Below, piece by piece: positions 44,369-53,895 of a DNA stretch of 64,000 bases. Position numbers and translations under genes: made by a program. The notes below the pieces were generated by a model that ran no database searches, was not told the origin of the DNA, and saw only the letters and a program-made list of their open reading frames with translations. This DNA comes from Bradyrhizobium diazoefficiens (lineage in GTDB: Bacteria; Pseudomonadota; Alphaproteobacteria; Rhizobiales; Xanthobacteraceae): the NCBI RefSeq assembly GCF_016612535.1, contig NZ_JAENXS010000001.1, positions 1,451,501 through 1,515,500 of the forward strand. The letters are read 5' to 3'. Position 1 is the first letter of the stretch; every line of letters starts with the position of its first letter.

Positions 44369-44388
44369 TTCATATCGGAGGGATGAAG

Positions 44389-45423
44389 ATGATCAATCGT
44401 CGTCGTTTTGTGGGCGCGGCTGCCGTCGGGCTGCCGGCAGTCAGCTTTTTGGGCACGCGCCCCGCACGTGCCGAAATCAAGGAAATTCGCATCCTCGAGG
44501 ACGGAGGCATCTCCTCGAAGGCGTGGGAAGCAGGCTTCATCACACCTTTCACCAAAAAGACCGGGATCAAGGTAGTGCAGGAGAGCCCCAACTCGCTGGG
44601 CAGACTGCGCGCGCTGGTCGAGGCCCGACAGACCGATGTCGTATTGTCTACCGGCATGAGTTCGGTCAACATGTTGATCGCGCAGCGCCTCGAGTTGCTC
44701 GAGCCCATCGACTGGGCGGCTGTCAATCCTGCGCCGATCTTTCCGGAAGCCAAGAAGGAGTACGGCCTAGGCCACCAGTACTTCTCAACTGTCATGGCTT
44801 GGCGCGCCGGCATGAAGGAACTCAAGAGCTGGGCCGACTTCTTCGACGCAACGGCATTCCCGGGCAAGCGTGTTCTGATTGATATGCCCCACTATTGCCT
44901 GCCATTCGCCGTTTTGGCGACCGGCGTTGCGGTCGAGAAGCTATACCCTCTCGACGTTGACGCCGGTTTCAAGAAGCTTCGCGAGTTTAAGAACAACGTC
45001 TCTGTGTGGTCGACCACGGTTCCACAAGGGGCGCAGCTCTTGCGGGACAACGAGGTACAGTACGGCATCTGCTTTGCGACCAGAGTAGTTGGCGATTCGG
45101 CCTTGGGCATGACCTGGGCTGGTGGCAAGCTCGATATAGCCTACGCCTGCATTGTCAAGAATTCCAAGCTCGAGGATCGGGCTGCGGCATACAAGCTGTT
45201 GCATGAGATGACACTCCCGGAGAACGAGGCGAAGTACGCGGAGATCCACACTACCCTCGGCGCCTCCGTCGACCTCGAACAGTATCTCCCCAAGGACCAA
45301 CTCTGGAAATTCGCAAATAGCAAGCAAAACAAAATGGTTCAATGGCTCGAAAATTCTCAATGGTGGGCCGACAACGGCGAAGCCGTGAATAAAGAATGGC
45401 AGCAATTCAAGCTTAGCCTGTGA
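44389..45423 (+). CDS. Periplasmic extracellular solute-binding protein (PotD/family 1 type)
   Basis: The 344-residue protein begins MINRRRFVGAAAVGLPAVSF and has a Tat-like signal (RRRFVG) with cleavage after PARAE-type residues near 28. The mature part (FTKKTGIKVVQESPNSLGRL.., TFNLP-like DVVLSTGMSSVNM) fits binding proteins of polyamine-type transporters. I use the ATG at 44389 because GGAGGG lies 6 bases upstream; the ATG at 44383 is too close to it. It lies between the ATPase and the permeases. Confidence 0.85.
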   Translation: MINRRRFVGAAAVGLPAVSFLGTRPARAEIKEIRILEDGGISSKAWEAGFITPFTKKTGIKVVQESPNSLGRLRALVEARQTDVVLSTGMSSVNMLIAQRLELLEPIDWAAVNPAPIFPEAKKEYGLGHQYFSTVMAWRAGMKELKSWADFFDATAFPGKRVLIDMPHYCLPFAVLATGVAVEKLYPLDVDAGFKKLREFKNNVSVWSTTVPQGAQLLRDNEVQYGICFATRVVGDSALGMTWAGGKLDIAYACIVKNSKLEDRAAAYKLLHEMTLPENEAKYAEIHTTLGASVDLEQYLPKDQLWKFANSKQNKMVQWLENSQWWADNGEAVNKEWQQFKLSL

Positions 45424-45464
45424 ACGAGATCAACTCTCCTCTTCTTAGGGAAAGGCTGGAATAG

Positions 45465-46421
45465 GTGCTGGCCGATTCACAATCCGATACGCTCAATGAG
45501 TCATATGCGAACATTTCCCGTTCCTCCGCGCATGAAATGGCGCCTCCTCCGCATAAGAATGAAGGTGAGTTGGCCACGAGCCGCTCTTGCGGCTCGGGAT
45601 TCATCACATCAGGCTTTGGCTTCCTGATCCCCTTGCTGGTGCTGATCGTCGTCGCCTTCGATGCCCCGATCGGATACATGCTGAGCTTGGCCTTCTGGGA
45701 CAATACGAAGGGTTTCACTTTCCAGTCCTACGAGAGTCTCTTGGAAGCGCCGATCTATCTGCGCGTGCTGGCCAACACCTTGGGCATCTCCGTGATTGTC
45801 ACCTTTGCAAACGTCGCGATCGGCTATCCGTTGGCACACTGGATGCGAAGTCTGAGCGGTCGCGCCAAAATCATCGTGATCGCTCTAGTCGTGCTGCCGT
45901 TCTGGGTTAGCGTTCTAGTGAGGACCTATGCCTGGATCGTCATTCTGGGCAATGATGGCCTCGTCAACCGCACGCTGCAATGGCTGGGGCTTACCCACAC
46001 TCCGGTGCAATTCCTTTACAACGCGATTGGCGTGACCATCGGCATGACCGCCGTGCTGCTGCCATTACTGGTGCTGCCTCTGTACGCAGCCATGGTTCGC
46101 ATTGACGACCGACTACTGCGGGCGGCGGCGTCGCTGGGCGCCCCGCCGCGAATGATATTCTGGAAGATCTACTTCCCGTTGACGATGCCGACGCTGGCCG
46201 CCTGCGCATTGCTGGTCTTCATGTTCTGCCTCGGCTTCTACATTACGCCCGCCATCCTCGGCGGCGGCCGTGTCTCCATGATCGCCAATGTACTCGACAT
46301 GCTGATAAACCAGTTTCCGAATTGGGCACAGGCGTCGGCCATCTCGACAATACTTCTGGTCGTTATGCTGCTCATCTTCGCAGCCTACCGTCGTGTGGAT
46401 CAAAAGGTATCGGCAAAATAG
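45465..46421 (+). CDS. ABC transporter permease (PotB-like)
   Basis: An inner-membrane permease of 318 residues with about six membrane segments after a hydrophilic N-terminal extension of about 45 residues. The cytosolic EAA-type loop is LLRAAASLGAPPRMIFWKIYFPLTMP (about 220-245; key residues AA..G), which couples to the ATPase. It begins with GTG at 45465. It is followed by the second permease after 16 bases. Confidence 0.85.
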   Translation: MLADSQSDTLNESYANISRSSAHEMAPPPHKNEGELATSRSCGSGFITSGFGFLIPLLVLIVVAFDAPIGYMLSLAFWDNTKGFTFQSYESLLEAPIYLRVLANTLGISVIVTFANVAIGYPLAHWMRSLSGRAKIIVIALVVLPFWVSVLVRTYAWIVILGNDGLVNRTLQWLGLTHTPVQFLYNAIGVTIGMTAVLLPLLVLPLYAAMVRIDDRLLRAAASLGAPPRMIFWKIYFPLTMPTLAACALLVFMFCLGFYITPAILGGGRVSMIANVLDMLINQFPNWAQASAISTILLVVMLLIFAAYRRVDQKVSAK

Positions 46422-46437
46422 GCATGAAGAGGAATGC

Positions 46438-47250
46438 ATGATCGGTAGTTCTTTGTGGGCGCGGAGCATCCTGGCAGCGATCGGAATTGCTGGCCTTCTG
46501 TTTCTTACGGCGCCGCTAGCCATCGTCATTCCGATGTCATTCTCCTCGGAGTCGGTGCTGACCTTTCCTCCATCCGACCTGTCACTGCGCTGGTATGAGG
46601 CATTCTTCGGCGATACGCGCTGGATGGATGCGATGCGAACGTCGGCGGTTTTGGCGCTGATCTCGTCGATCGTTGCGCTTGGCTTAGGCGGTCTTGCGGC
46701 CTACGGGCTGCGCCGCAGCTCTATTGGGGGCCGTGGCTGGGCAGAGGGAAACTTCCTTGCGCCCCTTTTCGCGCCCACGATCATCATCGCCGTCGCCCTC
46801 TATATCGGGCTCGCTAAAGTCGGCCTGCTTGGCAGCTTCATTGGGCTTGTCTTGGCGCACGCGATACTCAACGCGCCGCTCTGCGTGATGGTGCTCGGAG
46901 TCGCTATCGAAGAGTTCGATCTACGTATCGAGCAGGTGGCATGGAGCCTCGGGGCATCATGGTTCCTTACGCTGCGTAAGGTCGTTCTGCCTGTCCTGGC
47001 GCCCAGCCTATTGACGTCATGGATATTCGCTTTCATGGGCAGCTTCGACGAAGTGATCGTGACGTCTTTCATCGGCGGCACGTACCAGACGGTGCCGAAG
47101 ATGATGTTCAATCAGTTGAAGATCGAGGTAGATCCGACCATTACCGTAATCGCAACCCTGCTCACCACCTTTACGGTCTTGGCGTTGGCGGCGGTTGCGG
47201 CCATTCGTGCCCGCTTGAGTAAATTCAAACCATTCGCGGTCGCCCAGTAG
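46438..47250 (+). CDS. ABC transporter permease (PotC-like)
   Basis: A second inner-membrane permease of 270 residues with six predicted segments and the EAA-type loop RIEQVAWSLGASWFLTLRKV..LPVLAP (about 160-185). AGAGGAA precedes the ATG at 46438 by 4 bases; a frame from 46393 overlaps the previous gene. It completes the PotA-D-B-C set. No clear terminator is seen between it and the IS element. Confidence 0.85.
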   Translation: MIGSSLWARSILAAIGIAGLLFLTAPLAIVIPMSFSSESVLTFPPSDLSLRWYEAFFGDTRWMDAMRTSAVLALISSIVALGLGGLAAYGLRRSSIGGRGWAEGNFLAPLFAPTIIIAVALYIGLAKVGLLGSFIGLVLAHAILNAPLCVMVLGVAIEEFDLRIEQVAWSLGASWFLTLRKVVLPVLAPSLLTSWIFAFMGSFDEVIVTSFIGGTYQTVPKMMFNQLKIEVDPTITVIATLLTTFTVLALAAVAAIRARLSKFKPFAVAQ

Positions 47251-47381
47251 AACGCGTAAATTGCTCATCGCGTTCTGGCGCCTGACAACGACAGTCGAAA
47301 CGCCCGCAGGGATTAAGTTACGCCCAGTAGCATGAACGCGAGACAGGAAACATCAATTAGGGCTTGGCGAAGCAACCGCTG

Positions 47382-48578
47382 AACCCTGATACTCCGAGGT
47401 GGCGGTGATCCGCGCTACAACTTGATATGACCTCGCGGAAGAATGGGCCCGCTGCCCGAGCTTCGCTCGAGATGCGCATTGTACAAGTTGTAGCCGGCCG
47501 CGGCGAGGACGGCGTTGATGGCGCCGTCCTGGCGGTGCGAGAGGTAGTTGCGGCCCATCCGGTGTTCGGATTTGAGATGGCCGATGACCGGCTCAACAGC
47601 GGAGCGCCGGCGCAGCTCGCGCTTGATCTGTAGAGTTAGCCGCCGCTTCTGGCCTGAGATGAACACCCTGAACTTATACTCGGGCGGGGCATGGTGACCG
47701 CGGTAGCCTTTGTCGAGCAACATGCGCTCGATGACGTTGCCGATTAGCGCTTCCATGTCCGGGATCACGGTTTTGAGCGTATCGCCGTCATAGGGGGTGC
47801 CGGGCAGCGCCTTCACATGGGCGACGAACTGACCGCCGCGGGCGTGCGCCGCCGTGGTGGCGACCGAGACCTTGACCCCGAACTCGTAAGGCCGGTGCGC
47901 CTTGCCCTTACGATGCATTCGAGCTCCGGCGCATGCAGCGAGTAGACCTTCGGACCACGCTGGTGCTGCTTTTGATCAAGCAGCCGTCGCGCCCATGACA
48001 GCATACGGCCGAGCGCGAACTCATTGAGCAAGTCGACATTGCCGGCGTCGGTCGGGAACATGACGTTCTTGGGCTGCACCGTGATGTCGATCATGACATG
48101 ATTGAGGTCGGAAGGCTTGATCGCCTCGGTCTTGGTGGCGACCGAGAGGCTCTCCTGCAGCAACGCTTGCAGCTTCTTCCCGCCCATGCGCTGGCGCCAG
48201 CGCGTCAGTGAGGAGCGGTCAAACACCAGGCGATGCTGGAAGAACTCCTCGCCGCAGAAGAACTGGTAATAGGGCTTCTCCAGCCAGCGCTCGCACAACA
48301 CCTCGTCGGAGAGGTCGAAGGTGTGCTTCAGGATCGAGAGCCCCGCCATCAGGCGCATCGGCAGCGGCGGCCGACCCGGCTTATCCCCGTAGACGGCCCC
48401 GAACCGCTCCTCAAGAAGGACCAGTCGATCGTCCGCGCCAGCTTCACCAGCGCATGGTTCGTGTCTATGATCGCGTCTAGCCGCAAGCGCAGAAGATCGG
48501 CCTGTCCGCTGTCCCGCCGTTCCATGCGTCGCATCGTCCCCTCGTCGAACCCTCTTGCGACCACAGAATATCAGATTT
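47382..48578 (-). mobile_element. IS5-family insertion sequence, inactivated
   Basis: An element of about 1.2 kb bounded by imperfect inverted ends: CCTGATACTCCGAGGTGGC on the left (from 47385) and, on the minus strand from 48575, TCTGATATTCTGTGGTCGC. The two ends match at most positions in outward orientation. It encloses a broken IS5-type transposase. It lies between the Pot and Liv transporter operons. I could not see a target-site duplication with certainty. Confidence 0.75.
47415..48525 (-). pseudogene. IS5-family transposase, multiply frameshifted with internal deletion
   Basis: Pieces in three frames make one transposase. MERRDSGQADLLRLRLDAII..ARTIDW comes first, then LEERFGAVYGDKPGRPPLPM..MAGLSILKHTFDLSD and FDRSSLTRWRQRMG, then YSLHAPELECI joined by a frame change to GKAHRPYEFGVKVSVAT and LLDKGYRGH..ERMLLD. 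The catalytic-region segment after FPTDA is shortened compared with intact relatives, so part of the middle is deleted. Transposition activity is not expected. Confidence 0.85.
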
Positions 48579-48777
48579 GCAAGGAAACCCTCTTCGCAAC
48601 CGCGATCCCGGCAAGTCCTAATGCACGTTCGTTGCTCCTTCCGATTCCACATCGAGGCATTGTTGGTTCTTCACGGACAGCTGCGTCAAGTCAGTCGGCC
48701 GGCGAGAACTCTTCTTGGTGATCACACCCCAGTGTAGAACTGGTTCTTCAGGCACGTTGCTGCTGCCTCATTCCCTG

Positions 48778-49476
48778 CTACACCTCCAGCCATTCCTTCC
48801 GGATTGTAGCGTTGGCTTTGAGGTCGGCCGGAGTTCCTTCGAACACCATGCGTCCGTGACCCATCACATAGAGCCGATCTGAAATGCGAAGGGCGATCGA
48901 GAGCTTTTGCTCGACCAGCAGGATCGCCAAGCCGCGCCTGGCGATGGCGGCGATCAGATCCCCGACCTGCTGCACAATCAGCGGCGCGAGTCCCTCGGTC
49001 GGTTCGTCGATCATGACGAGTTCTGGGTCACCCATCAGGGTGCGGCAGATCGTCAGCATTTGCTTCTCGCCGCCGGAGAGCACGCCCGCCGGGGTGTCGG
49101 CGCGGCACTTGAGATTGGGAAACATGTCCAGCATGTCCGCGAGGCTCCAACGGCAAGGCTTGCGCGGCCCCTTGACGCCCATCAGGAGGTTCTGGCGCAC
49201 GGTGAGCGTTGGAAAGATGTCGCGATTCTCCGGTACATATCCGAGCCCGAGCCTTGCAATGCGATAGCTCGGCAGGCCGGCGATCTCGATGCCTTTGAAG
49301 CGGATCGAGCCGTGCGGCACGACCTCCCCCATAATCGCCTTGACCGTTGTTGAGCGGCCCACCCCATTGCGGCCGAGAAGGCTAACCACCTCGCCAGAGC
49401 GGACCTGCATGTCGACGCCCTGAAGAATGTGGCTTTTGCCGTAGTAGGCGTGCAGTTTCTTAACCTCGAGCATCAC
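48778..49476 (-). CDS. livF: Branched-chain amino acid ABC transporter ATPase LivF
   Basis: One of two ATPases of the Liv system, 232 residues, with the signature LSGGEKQMLTICRTL, Walker B LVMIDEPTEGLAP and the family start MLEVKKLHAYYGKSHILQGV. The Walker A reads GRNGVGRSTT (about 35-44): the essential Lys of GxxGxGK[ST] is Arg, checked at the DNA level (CGC). This should weaken or abolish ATP hydrolysis by this subunit. It overlaps livG by 4 bases and is last in the operon. Liv-type systems also carry amides, urea and aromatics. Confidence 0.9.
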   Translation of the reverse strand: MMLEVKKLHAYYGKSHILQGVDMQVRSGEVVSLLGRNGVGRSTTVKAIMGEVVPHGSIRFKGIEIAGLPSYRIARLGLGYVPENRDIFPTLTVRQNLLMGVKGPRKPCRWSLADMLDMFPNLKCRADTPAGVLSGGEKQMLTICRTLMGDPELVMIDEPTEGLAPLIVQQVGDLIAAIARRGLAILLVEQKLSIALRISDRLYVMGHGRMVFEGTPADLKANATIRKEWLEV

Positions 49477-50234
49477 GCCACCTCCACGCCGAGATAGGCT
49501 TCCTGAACCCGGGCGTTGTTGCGGATCTCATCCGGCGTGCCCGAGGCGATGATCTGGCCGTAGACCAGCACCGATATGCGATCGGCAAGGCCGAACACCA
49601 CGCTCATATCATGCTCGACGATCAAGAGAGTTCGGCCTTCAGTGAGGCGGCGGATCAAGGCCACCGCACGTTCGGTCTCGGCGTGGCTCATACCCGCTGT
49701 CGGTTCGTCCAGCAGGATGACCTTCGCGCCGGCGGCTGTGGTGATACCGATTTCGAGTGCGCGCTGTTCGGCATAGGTGAGAAGTCCCGCCGGCGCCTGG
49801 GCACGTCCAACAAGCCCAACGTCCTCGAGGATCTTTTCGGTACGCTCACGCACATCGCCCAGGCGATCGACATTCTTCCAGAAGGAATAGCGGTGACCAG
49901 CGGCCCACAACAGCGCACAACGCACGTTCTCCCACACGCTCATGCGCGCGAACACGTTGGTCACCTGGAAGCTGCGGGACAATCCACGGCGGTTAATCTG
50001 GAACGGCGGCAACCCGGAGATTACTCGGCCGTTGAGCAGAACCTCGCCAGAGGTAGGCGCCATGTAGCCGCTGATCAGGTTGAAGGTTGTCGACTTGCCG
50101 GCGCCGTTCGGGCCGATGATGGCGTGGCGCTCGCCAGCGGCGACGCTCAAGTTGAGCCCGCGGATGATCTCAAGGCGGCCAAAGCTCTTGCACACCTCGC
50201 GCGCTTCGATAGCCAGCGGCAAGGAGGACGTCAT
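49473..50234 (-). CDS. livG: Branched-chain amino acid ABC transporter ATPase LivG
   Basis: The second Liv ATPase, 253 residues. It has a normal Walker A GPNGAGKSTT (about 40-49), NVFARMSVWENV, a signature-like LLTYAEQRALEIGI, Walker B VILLDEPTAGMSHAE and the H-loop IVEHDMSVVF. The LivG-specific insert between Walker A and the signature is present. It overlaps livM and livF by 4 bases each. Confidence 0.9.
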   Translation of the reverse strand: MTSSLPLAIEAREVCKSFGRLEIIRGLNLSVAAGERHAIIGPNGAGKSTTFNLISGYMAPTSGEVLLNGRVISGLPPFQINRRGLSRSFQVTNVFARMSVWENVRCALLWAAGHRYSFWKNVDRLGDVRERTEKILEDVGLVGRAQAPAGLLTYAEQRALEIGITTAAGAKVILLDEPTAGMSHAETERAVALIRRLTEGRTLLIVEHDMSVVFGLADRISVLVYGQIIASGTPDEIRNNARVQEAYLGVEVA

Positions 50235-51532
50235 GTGAGATACCCTTCGGCGCGGGCGGCTGTCATGGCGTCGTCCCAGGCGCGAGCGACGCCGGTCCAG
50301 GTGACGCGGGCGATTGCGAAACCGCCGAGCGTCAGCACTGCCGCGATCGCCCAGCTCAACGGCCCGCTGGTGTCCATGCTGAGGCCGAACAGGTGCATCA
50401 TCGGATTGTCGCGGCTGTCAACCGCGTGGCGCGCCACAATCTCGACGCCAAGCACCAGGCCCGTCAGCATCATCGCTGTGGGCGGCGCCGCAACCAGATA
50501 GGCACGCAGCACGCGCATGATCTCGCCGGCGCGCCAGATCGGCCGGTGCCGCAGCAGCAGCCCCGCGATGCCTTCTGGAGCGAACGCCACCACGGCGATG
50601 AAGATCAGTCCGAAATAAAGCTGCCATACGGAACTCAGATCGCTCAGCACCAGCGAGAGATAGGTGATGAAGATCGCGCCAACGATTGGCCCGATGAAGA
50701 CGCCGATCCCGCCGATATAGGCGGCGAATAGTGCTAACCCCGACTGCTGAGCGCCGAGGTACGCGGAATTGGCGATTTCGAAGTTGATCGCTGACAAGGC
50801 ACCAGCGCTGCCAGCGAAAAAGCCGGCAAACGTGAATGCAATGAAGCGGATGACATGGGGATCGAAGCCGATGAACTGCACACGCTCCGGGTTGTCTCGT
50901 ACCGCATTGCACATCCTTCCAAATGGTGTGCGGGTCAGCGCGTACATCGCGACCAGTGCGATGATCGTCCAAGCCGCCACAAGATAATAAATCTGGATTT
51001 GCAGTCCGAACGAGAAGCCGAATGAGTGCAACAGCTTGGTGCGATTGGTGGTAATGCCAGCCTCGCCGCCGAAGAAACTGCGCAAAATCAAGGTCGACGA
51101 GGCGACCAACTCGCCAACCCCCAGCGAGATCATGGCGAAGGCGGTGCCACCGCGACGGGTAGATACCCAGCCCAACAGAAGCGCGAACGCAAGGCCGGCG
51201 AAGCCGCCAATTAGCGGCACGACCGGCAACGGCACCGGCCATTTCGCCGCCCCCAGGAAATTGATGGCGTGAACGGCGAGAAAGCCGCCGAGTCCGTAAT
51301 AGACCGCGTGACCAAACGACAGCAGGCCGGTCTGGCCGAGCAGGATGTTGTAGGATAGCGCAAAGATGATGGAGATGCCGGCCAGGCTGAAAGTCGTTAG
51401 CGAGCCGCCGGACGAGAACACCCGCGGCAGAATCAGTATCACGAGGATGACCGCCAACCAGGTTCCATAGAATCGCAGTGCATCGCGTCGTGTCGAAGAC
51501 GCTCTAAGCGGGAGCGGGGTGACAATGGTCAT
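50231..51532 (-). CDS. livM: Branched-chain amino acid ABC transporter permease LivM
   Basis: A polytopic inner-membrane permease of 433 residues with about ten hydrophobic segments. It shows LLGQTGLLSFGHAVYYGLGGF, a hallmark of LivM, and the cytosolic coupling segment PFGRMCNAVRDNPERVQFIGFD. About 90 residues at the C-terminus extend beyond the usual end and include one more hydrophobic segment. It overlaps livH and livG by 4 bases. Confidence 0.9.
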   Translation of the reverse strand: MTIVTPLPLRASSTRRDALRFYGTWLAVILVILILPRVFSSGGSLTTFSLAGISIIFALSYNILLGQTGLLSFGHAVYYGLGGFLAVHAINFLGAAKWPVPLPVVPLIGGFAGLAFALLLGWVSTRRGGTAFAMISLGVGELVASSTLILRSFFGGEAGITTNRTKLLHSFGFSFGLQIQIYYLVAAWTIIALVAMYALTRTPFGRMCNAVRDNPERVQFIGFDPHVIRFIAFTFAGFFAGSAGALSAINFEIANSAYLGAQQSGLALFAAYIGGIGVFIGPIVGAIFITYLSLVLSDLSSVWQLYFGLIFIAVVAFAPEGIAGLLLRHRPIWRAGEIMRVLRAYLVAAPPTAMMLTGLVLGVEIVARHAVDSRDNPMMHLFGLSMDTSGPLSWAIAAVLTLGGFAIARVTWTGVARAWDDAMTAARAEGYLT

Positions 51533-52476
51533 GTTGCGCGCGTTCCCAACAGGCCCATCGGGCGGAAGATCAGGATCAGCACCAGCAGCAGGTAGGGCAG
51601 CACGGGGGCAATCTGAGCGATGCTGACGTTCCAGATGTCCGTCAAAAGCGAGGGCGCGTGTGCCGGATCGAGCGAGCCAAACAGACTGCCCAATGAGGTG
51701 TTGATCGCGACAGCAAACGTCTGCAGCAAGCCGATCAGAAGCGAGGCGATGAGGGCGCCAGGTAACGAACCGAGCCCGCCTACCACAATCACCACGAAGA
51801 GGATCGGGCCGAGCAGCGCCGCCATGTCGGACTGGGTCACCAAAGCCGGACCGGCGATTACACCGGCGACTGCAGCGAGCGCGGTGCCGAGCCCAAACAC
51901 CAGCATGAAGATCTGCCCCACATTGTGGCCGAGATGGGCGACCATCTGTGGGTGGGTCAGTGCGGCTTGCACGATCATACCGATCCGGGTGCGCTTGATG
52001 CCGAGCAGCAACACCGCGAAAATCACCAATGCCATGGCCAGCATGAATACCTTGTAGGCGGGGTAGTTGGTGGAGAAGACCGTGAAGGCCGGGAAGTCGA
52101 GCAACTCTGGCACCCGGTAATCCACCGGCGCCTTGCCCCAGATCACCTGCACGGTTTCCTGGATGACATAGGCTAAGCCGAAGGTGAACAGCAGCTCGGC
52201 GGCGTGGCCGTTCCGGTGCACATTGCGCAGGCCGTAGTGCTCGACCGCTGCGCCGAGCGTACCCGCGGCCAGCGGCGCGATCAGCAGTGCCGGCCAGAAT
52301 CCGAACCAGCGACTGAGCTGATAGCCGAAGAAGGCACCGAGCATGTAGAACCCGGCATGGGCGAAATTGAGTACGCCCAACATGCTGTAGATGACGGTCA
52401 GGCCGCTCGCCATCAGGAACAGCAGCATACCAAACAGGATTCCATTGAGCGTGGACGTGAAGATCAACTCAGACAT
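51529..52476 (-). CDS. livH: Branched-chain amino acid ABC transporter permease LivH
   Basis: A 315-residue inner-membrane permease with about eight hydrophobic segments, the LivH hallmark GLTVIYSMLGVLNFAHAGFYMLGAF and the coupling segment RTRIGMIVQAALTHPQMVAHLG. It follows the binding-protein gene after 120 bases and overlaps livM by 4 bases. Confidence 0.9.
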   Translation of the reverse strand: MSELIFTSTLNGILFGMLLFLMASGLTVIYSMLGVLNFAHAGFYMLGAFFGYQLSRWFGFWPALLIAPLAAGTLGAAVEHYGLRNVHRNGHAAELLFTFGLAYVIQETVQVIWGKAPVDYRVPELLDFPAFTVFSTNYPAYKVFMLAMALVIFAVLLLGIKRTRIGMIVQAALTHPQMVAHLGHNVGQIFMLVFGLGTALAAVAGVIAGPALVTQSDMAALLGPILFVVIVVGGLGSLPGALIASLLIGLLQTFAVAINTSLGSLFGSLDPAHAPSLLTDIWNVSIAQIAPVLPYLLLVLILIFRPMGLLGTRAT

Positions 52477-52596
52477 GCGCCTCCTTGCAGTACGTCAATT
52501 ATTGCGCTGCGCACGCAACAGGCCGTCGCGTGCACTTGTTTGAAGTGCCTTCACCGCCCCCTAGTCCCGCGTCGTCAAGGGAGACGTCGGACCGGC

Positions 52597-53832
52597 TCAG
52601 GGGCGTTCCATCTTGCAAGTGGTGGGCAGAATGGTCTGCTGCGTGTCAATCTTTCCCAATTGACGCCAGCCCCATCCGGTCTTCTCCTCGTCGAACGGTT
52701 CCTTCTCGCTTCGCTCGCCGAACGAGGAAATGTACATCGGCCTGAAGAACTGGTGATCGTCCTTCCGCATGAAACCGTTACCGCCATCCAGCACTTCGTA
52801 CGGCATGCCCTCAAGCGCTTTGGCTATTTTGATCGGCTCGAGCGACTTTGTCTGCTCGACTGCGAGCTTGAGCATCATCATCTCGTCGCTAATGACCGCA
52901 CGCGGATAGGCGCTGACGCCATACCTGGCGCGGAATGCCTTCTCGAACTCAGCCAGACCGGGAGCACCCAGATTCGGTACGCCTTCCGAGATCTGAAAGA
53001 CCTGATGGTCGAGCCCGGCCTGCTTGATCGCGGTCGGGCCGCCAATGTTGCTGGCATAGTAGGTGTACCAGTTGGCTTTGAGGCCAGCGTCGGCTGCGGC
53101 CTTGAGCAGTAGCGCGAAATCTTGACCCCAGTCTCCGGTGATGACGCTGTCGGCGCCCGACGCCTTGATCTTGGCGACATAAGGAGCGAAATCGGTGACT
53201 TTCAAAAGCGGGTGCAACTCGTCTCCGACGATCTGAACGTCGGGCCTCTTCGCTGCAAGCATCTTACGGGCCTGAGTTCGTACCGATTCGCCAAACGAAT
53301 AGTCCTGGTTGATCAGATAGATCTTCTTCACCTGCGGCGCTGTCTTTATGTAGTTGGTGAGGGCCTCCATCCGGACGTCTGAGTTGGCATCGAACCGGAA
53401 ATGCCAAAAACTGCACTTCTCGTTGGTGAGCACCGGATCGACTGCGCCCCAGTTGAGATATAGCACTTCGTGGTCGGGGTTGCGCTCGTTGTACTTGGTC
53501 ACAAAATCTGTCAGGGCGCCGGCGACCGACGAGCCGCCGCCATGGGTCAGAATCCGAATCCCGCCATCGATTGCCTTCTGCGCCTGAATCAGACTCTCCT
53601 GCGGATTCGTCTTACCGTCGAACGGGATGACTTCCACCTTCTTGCCCAAAAGGCCGCCCTTGGCGCTGAGTTCGTCTGCGAGAAACTTAAACTGCTTGAG
53701 TACAACCTCTGCGCCAGCGGCGCCGCCGCCAGATAGCCCATCGATTAAGCCGATTCTGACAGTGTCCTCCGCTCGTGCAGCACCGATCGCAAGCGGCAGC
53801 GCGACGAGCAGGGTAGCGACAGATGTGCGCAT
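52597..53832 (-). CDS. Branched-chain amino acid ABC transporter periplasmic binding protein
   Basis: The 411-residue Leu/Ile/Val-type binding protein has a signal peptide (MRTSVATLLVALPLAIGAAR, cleavage after ARA near 21) and a two-lobe core: IGLIDGLSGGGAAGAEV, GGSSVAGALTDFVTKYNERN, FRFDANSDVRMEALTNYI and GDWGQDFALLLKAAADAG. GGGAGGAAA lies upstream of the ATG at 53832; the longer frame runs into palindrome site 8. The ligand may be a branched-chain amino acid, an amide or an aromatic acid. It heads the livJHMGF-type operon. Confidence 0.9.
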   Translation of the reverse strand: MRTSVATLLVALPLAIGAARAEDTVRIGLIDGLSGGGAAGAEVVLKQFKFLADELSAKGGLLGKKVEVIPFDGKTNPQESLIQAQKAIDGGIRILTHGGGSSVAGALTDFVTKYNERNPDHEVLYLNWGAVDPVLTNEKCSFWHFRFDANSDVRMEALTNYIKTAPQVKKIYLINQDYSFGESVRTQARKMLAAKRPDVQIVGDELHPLLKVTDFAPYVAKIKASGADSVITGDWGQDFALLLKAAADAGLKANWYTYYASNIGGPTAIKQAGLDHQVFQISEGVPNLGAPGLAEFEKAFRARYGVSAYPRAVISDEMMMLKLAVEQTKSLEPIKIAKALEGMPYEVLDGGNGFMRKDDHQFFRPMYISSFGERSEKEPFDEEKTGWGWRQLGKIDTQQTILPTTCKMERP

Positions 53833-53895
53833 GGAATTTCCTCCCGTTTTCCTCAGCAAGTCCGACAGCCCACAACGTCCAAACATACGTGAAAT

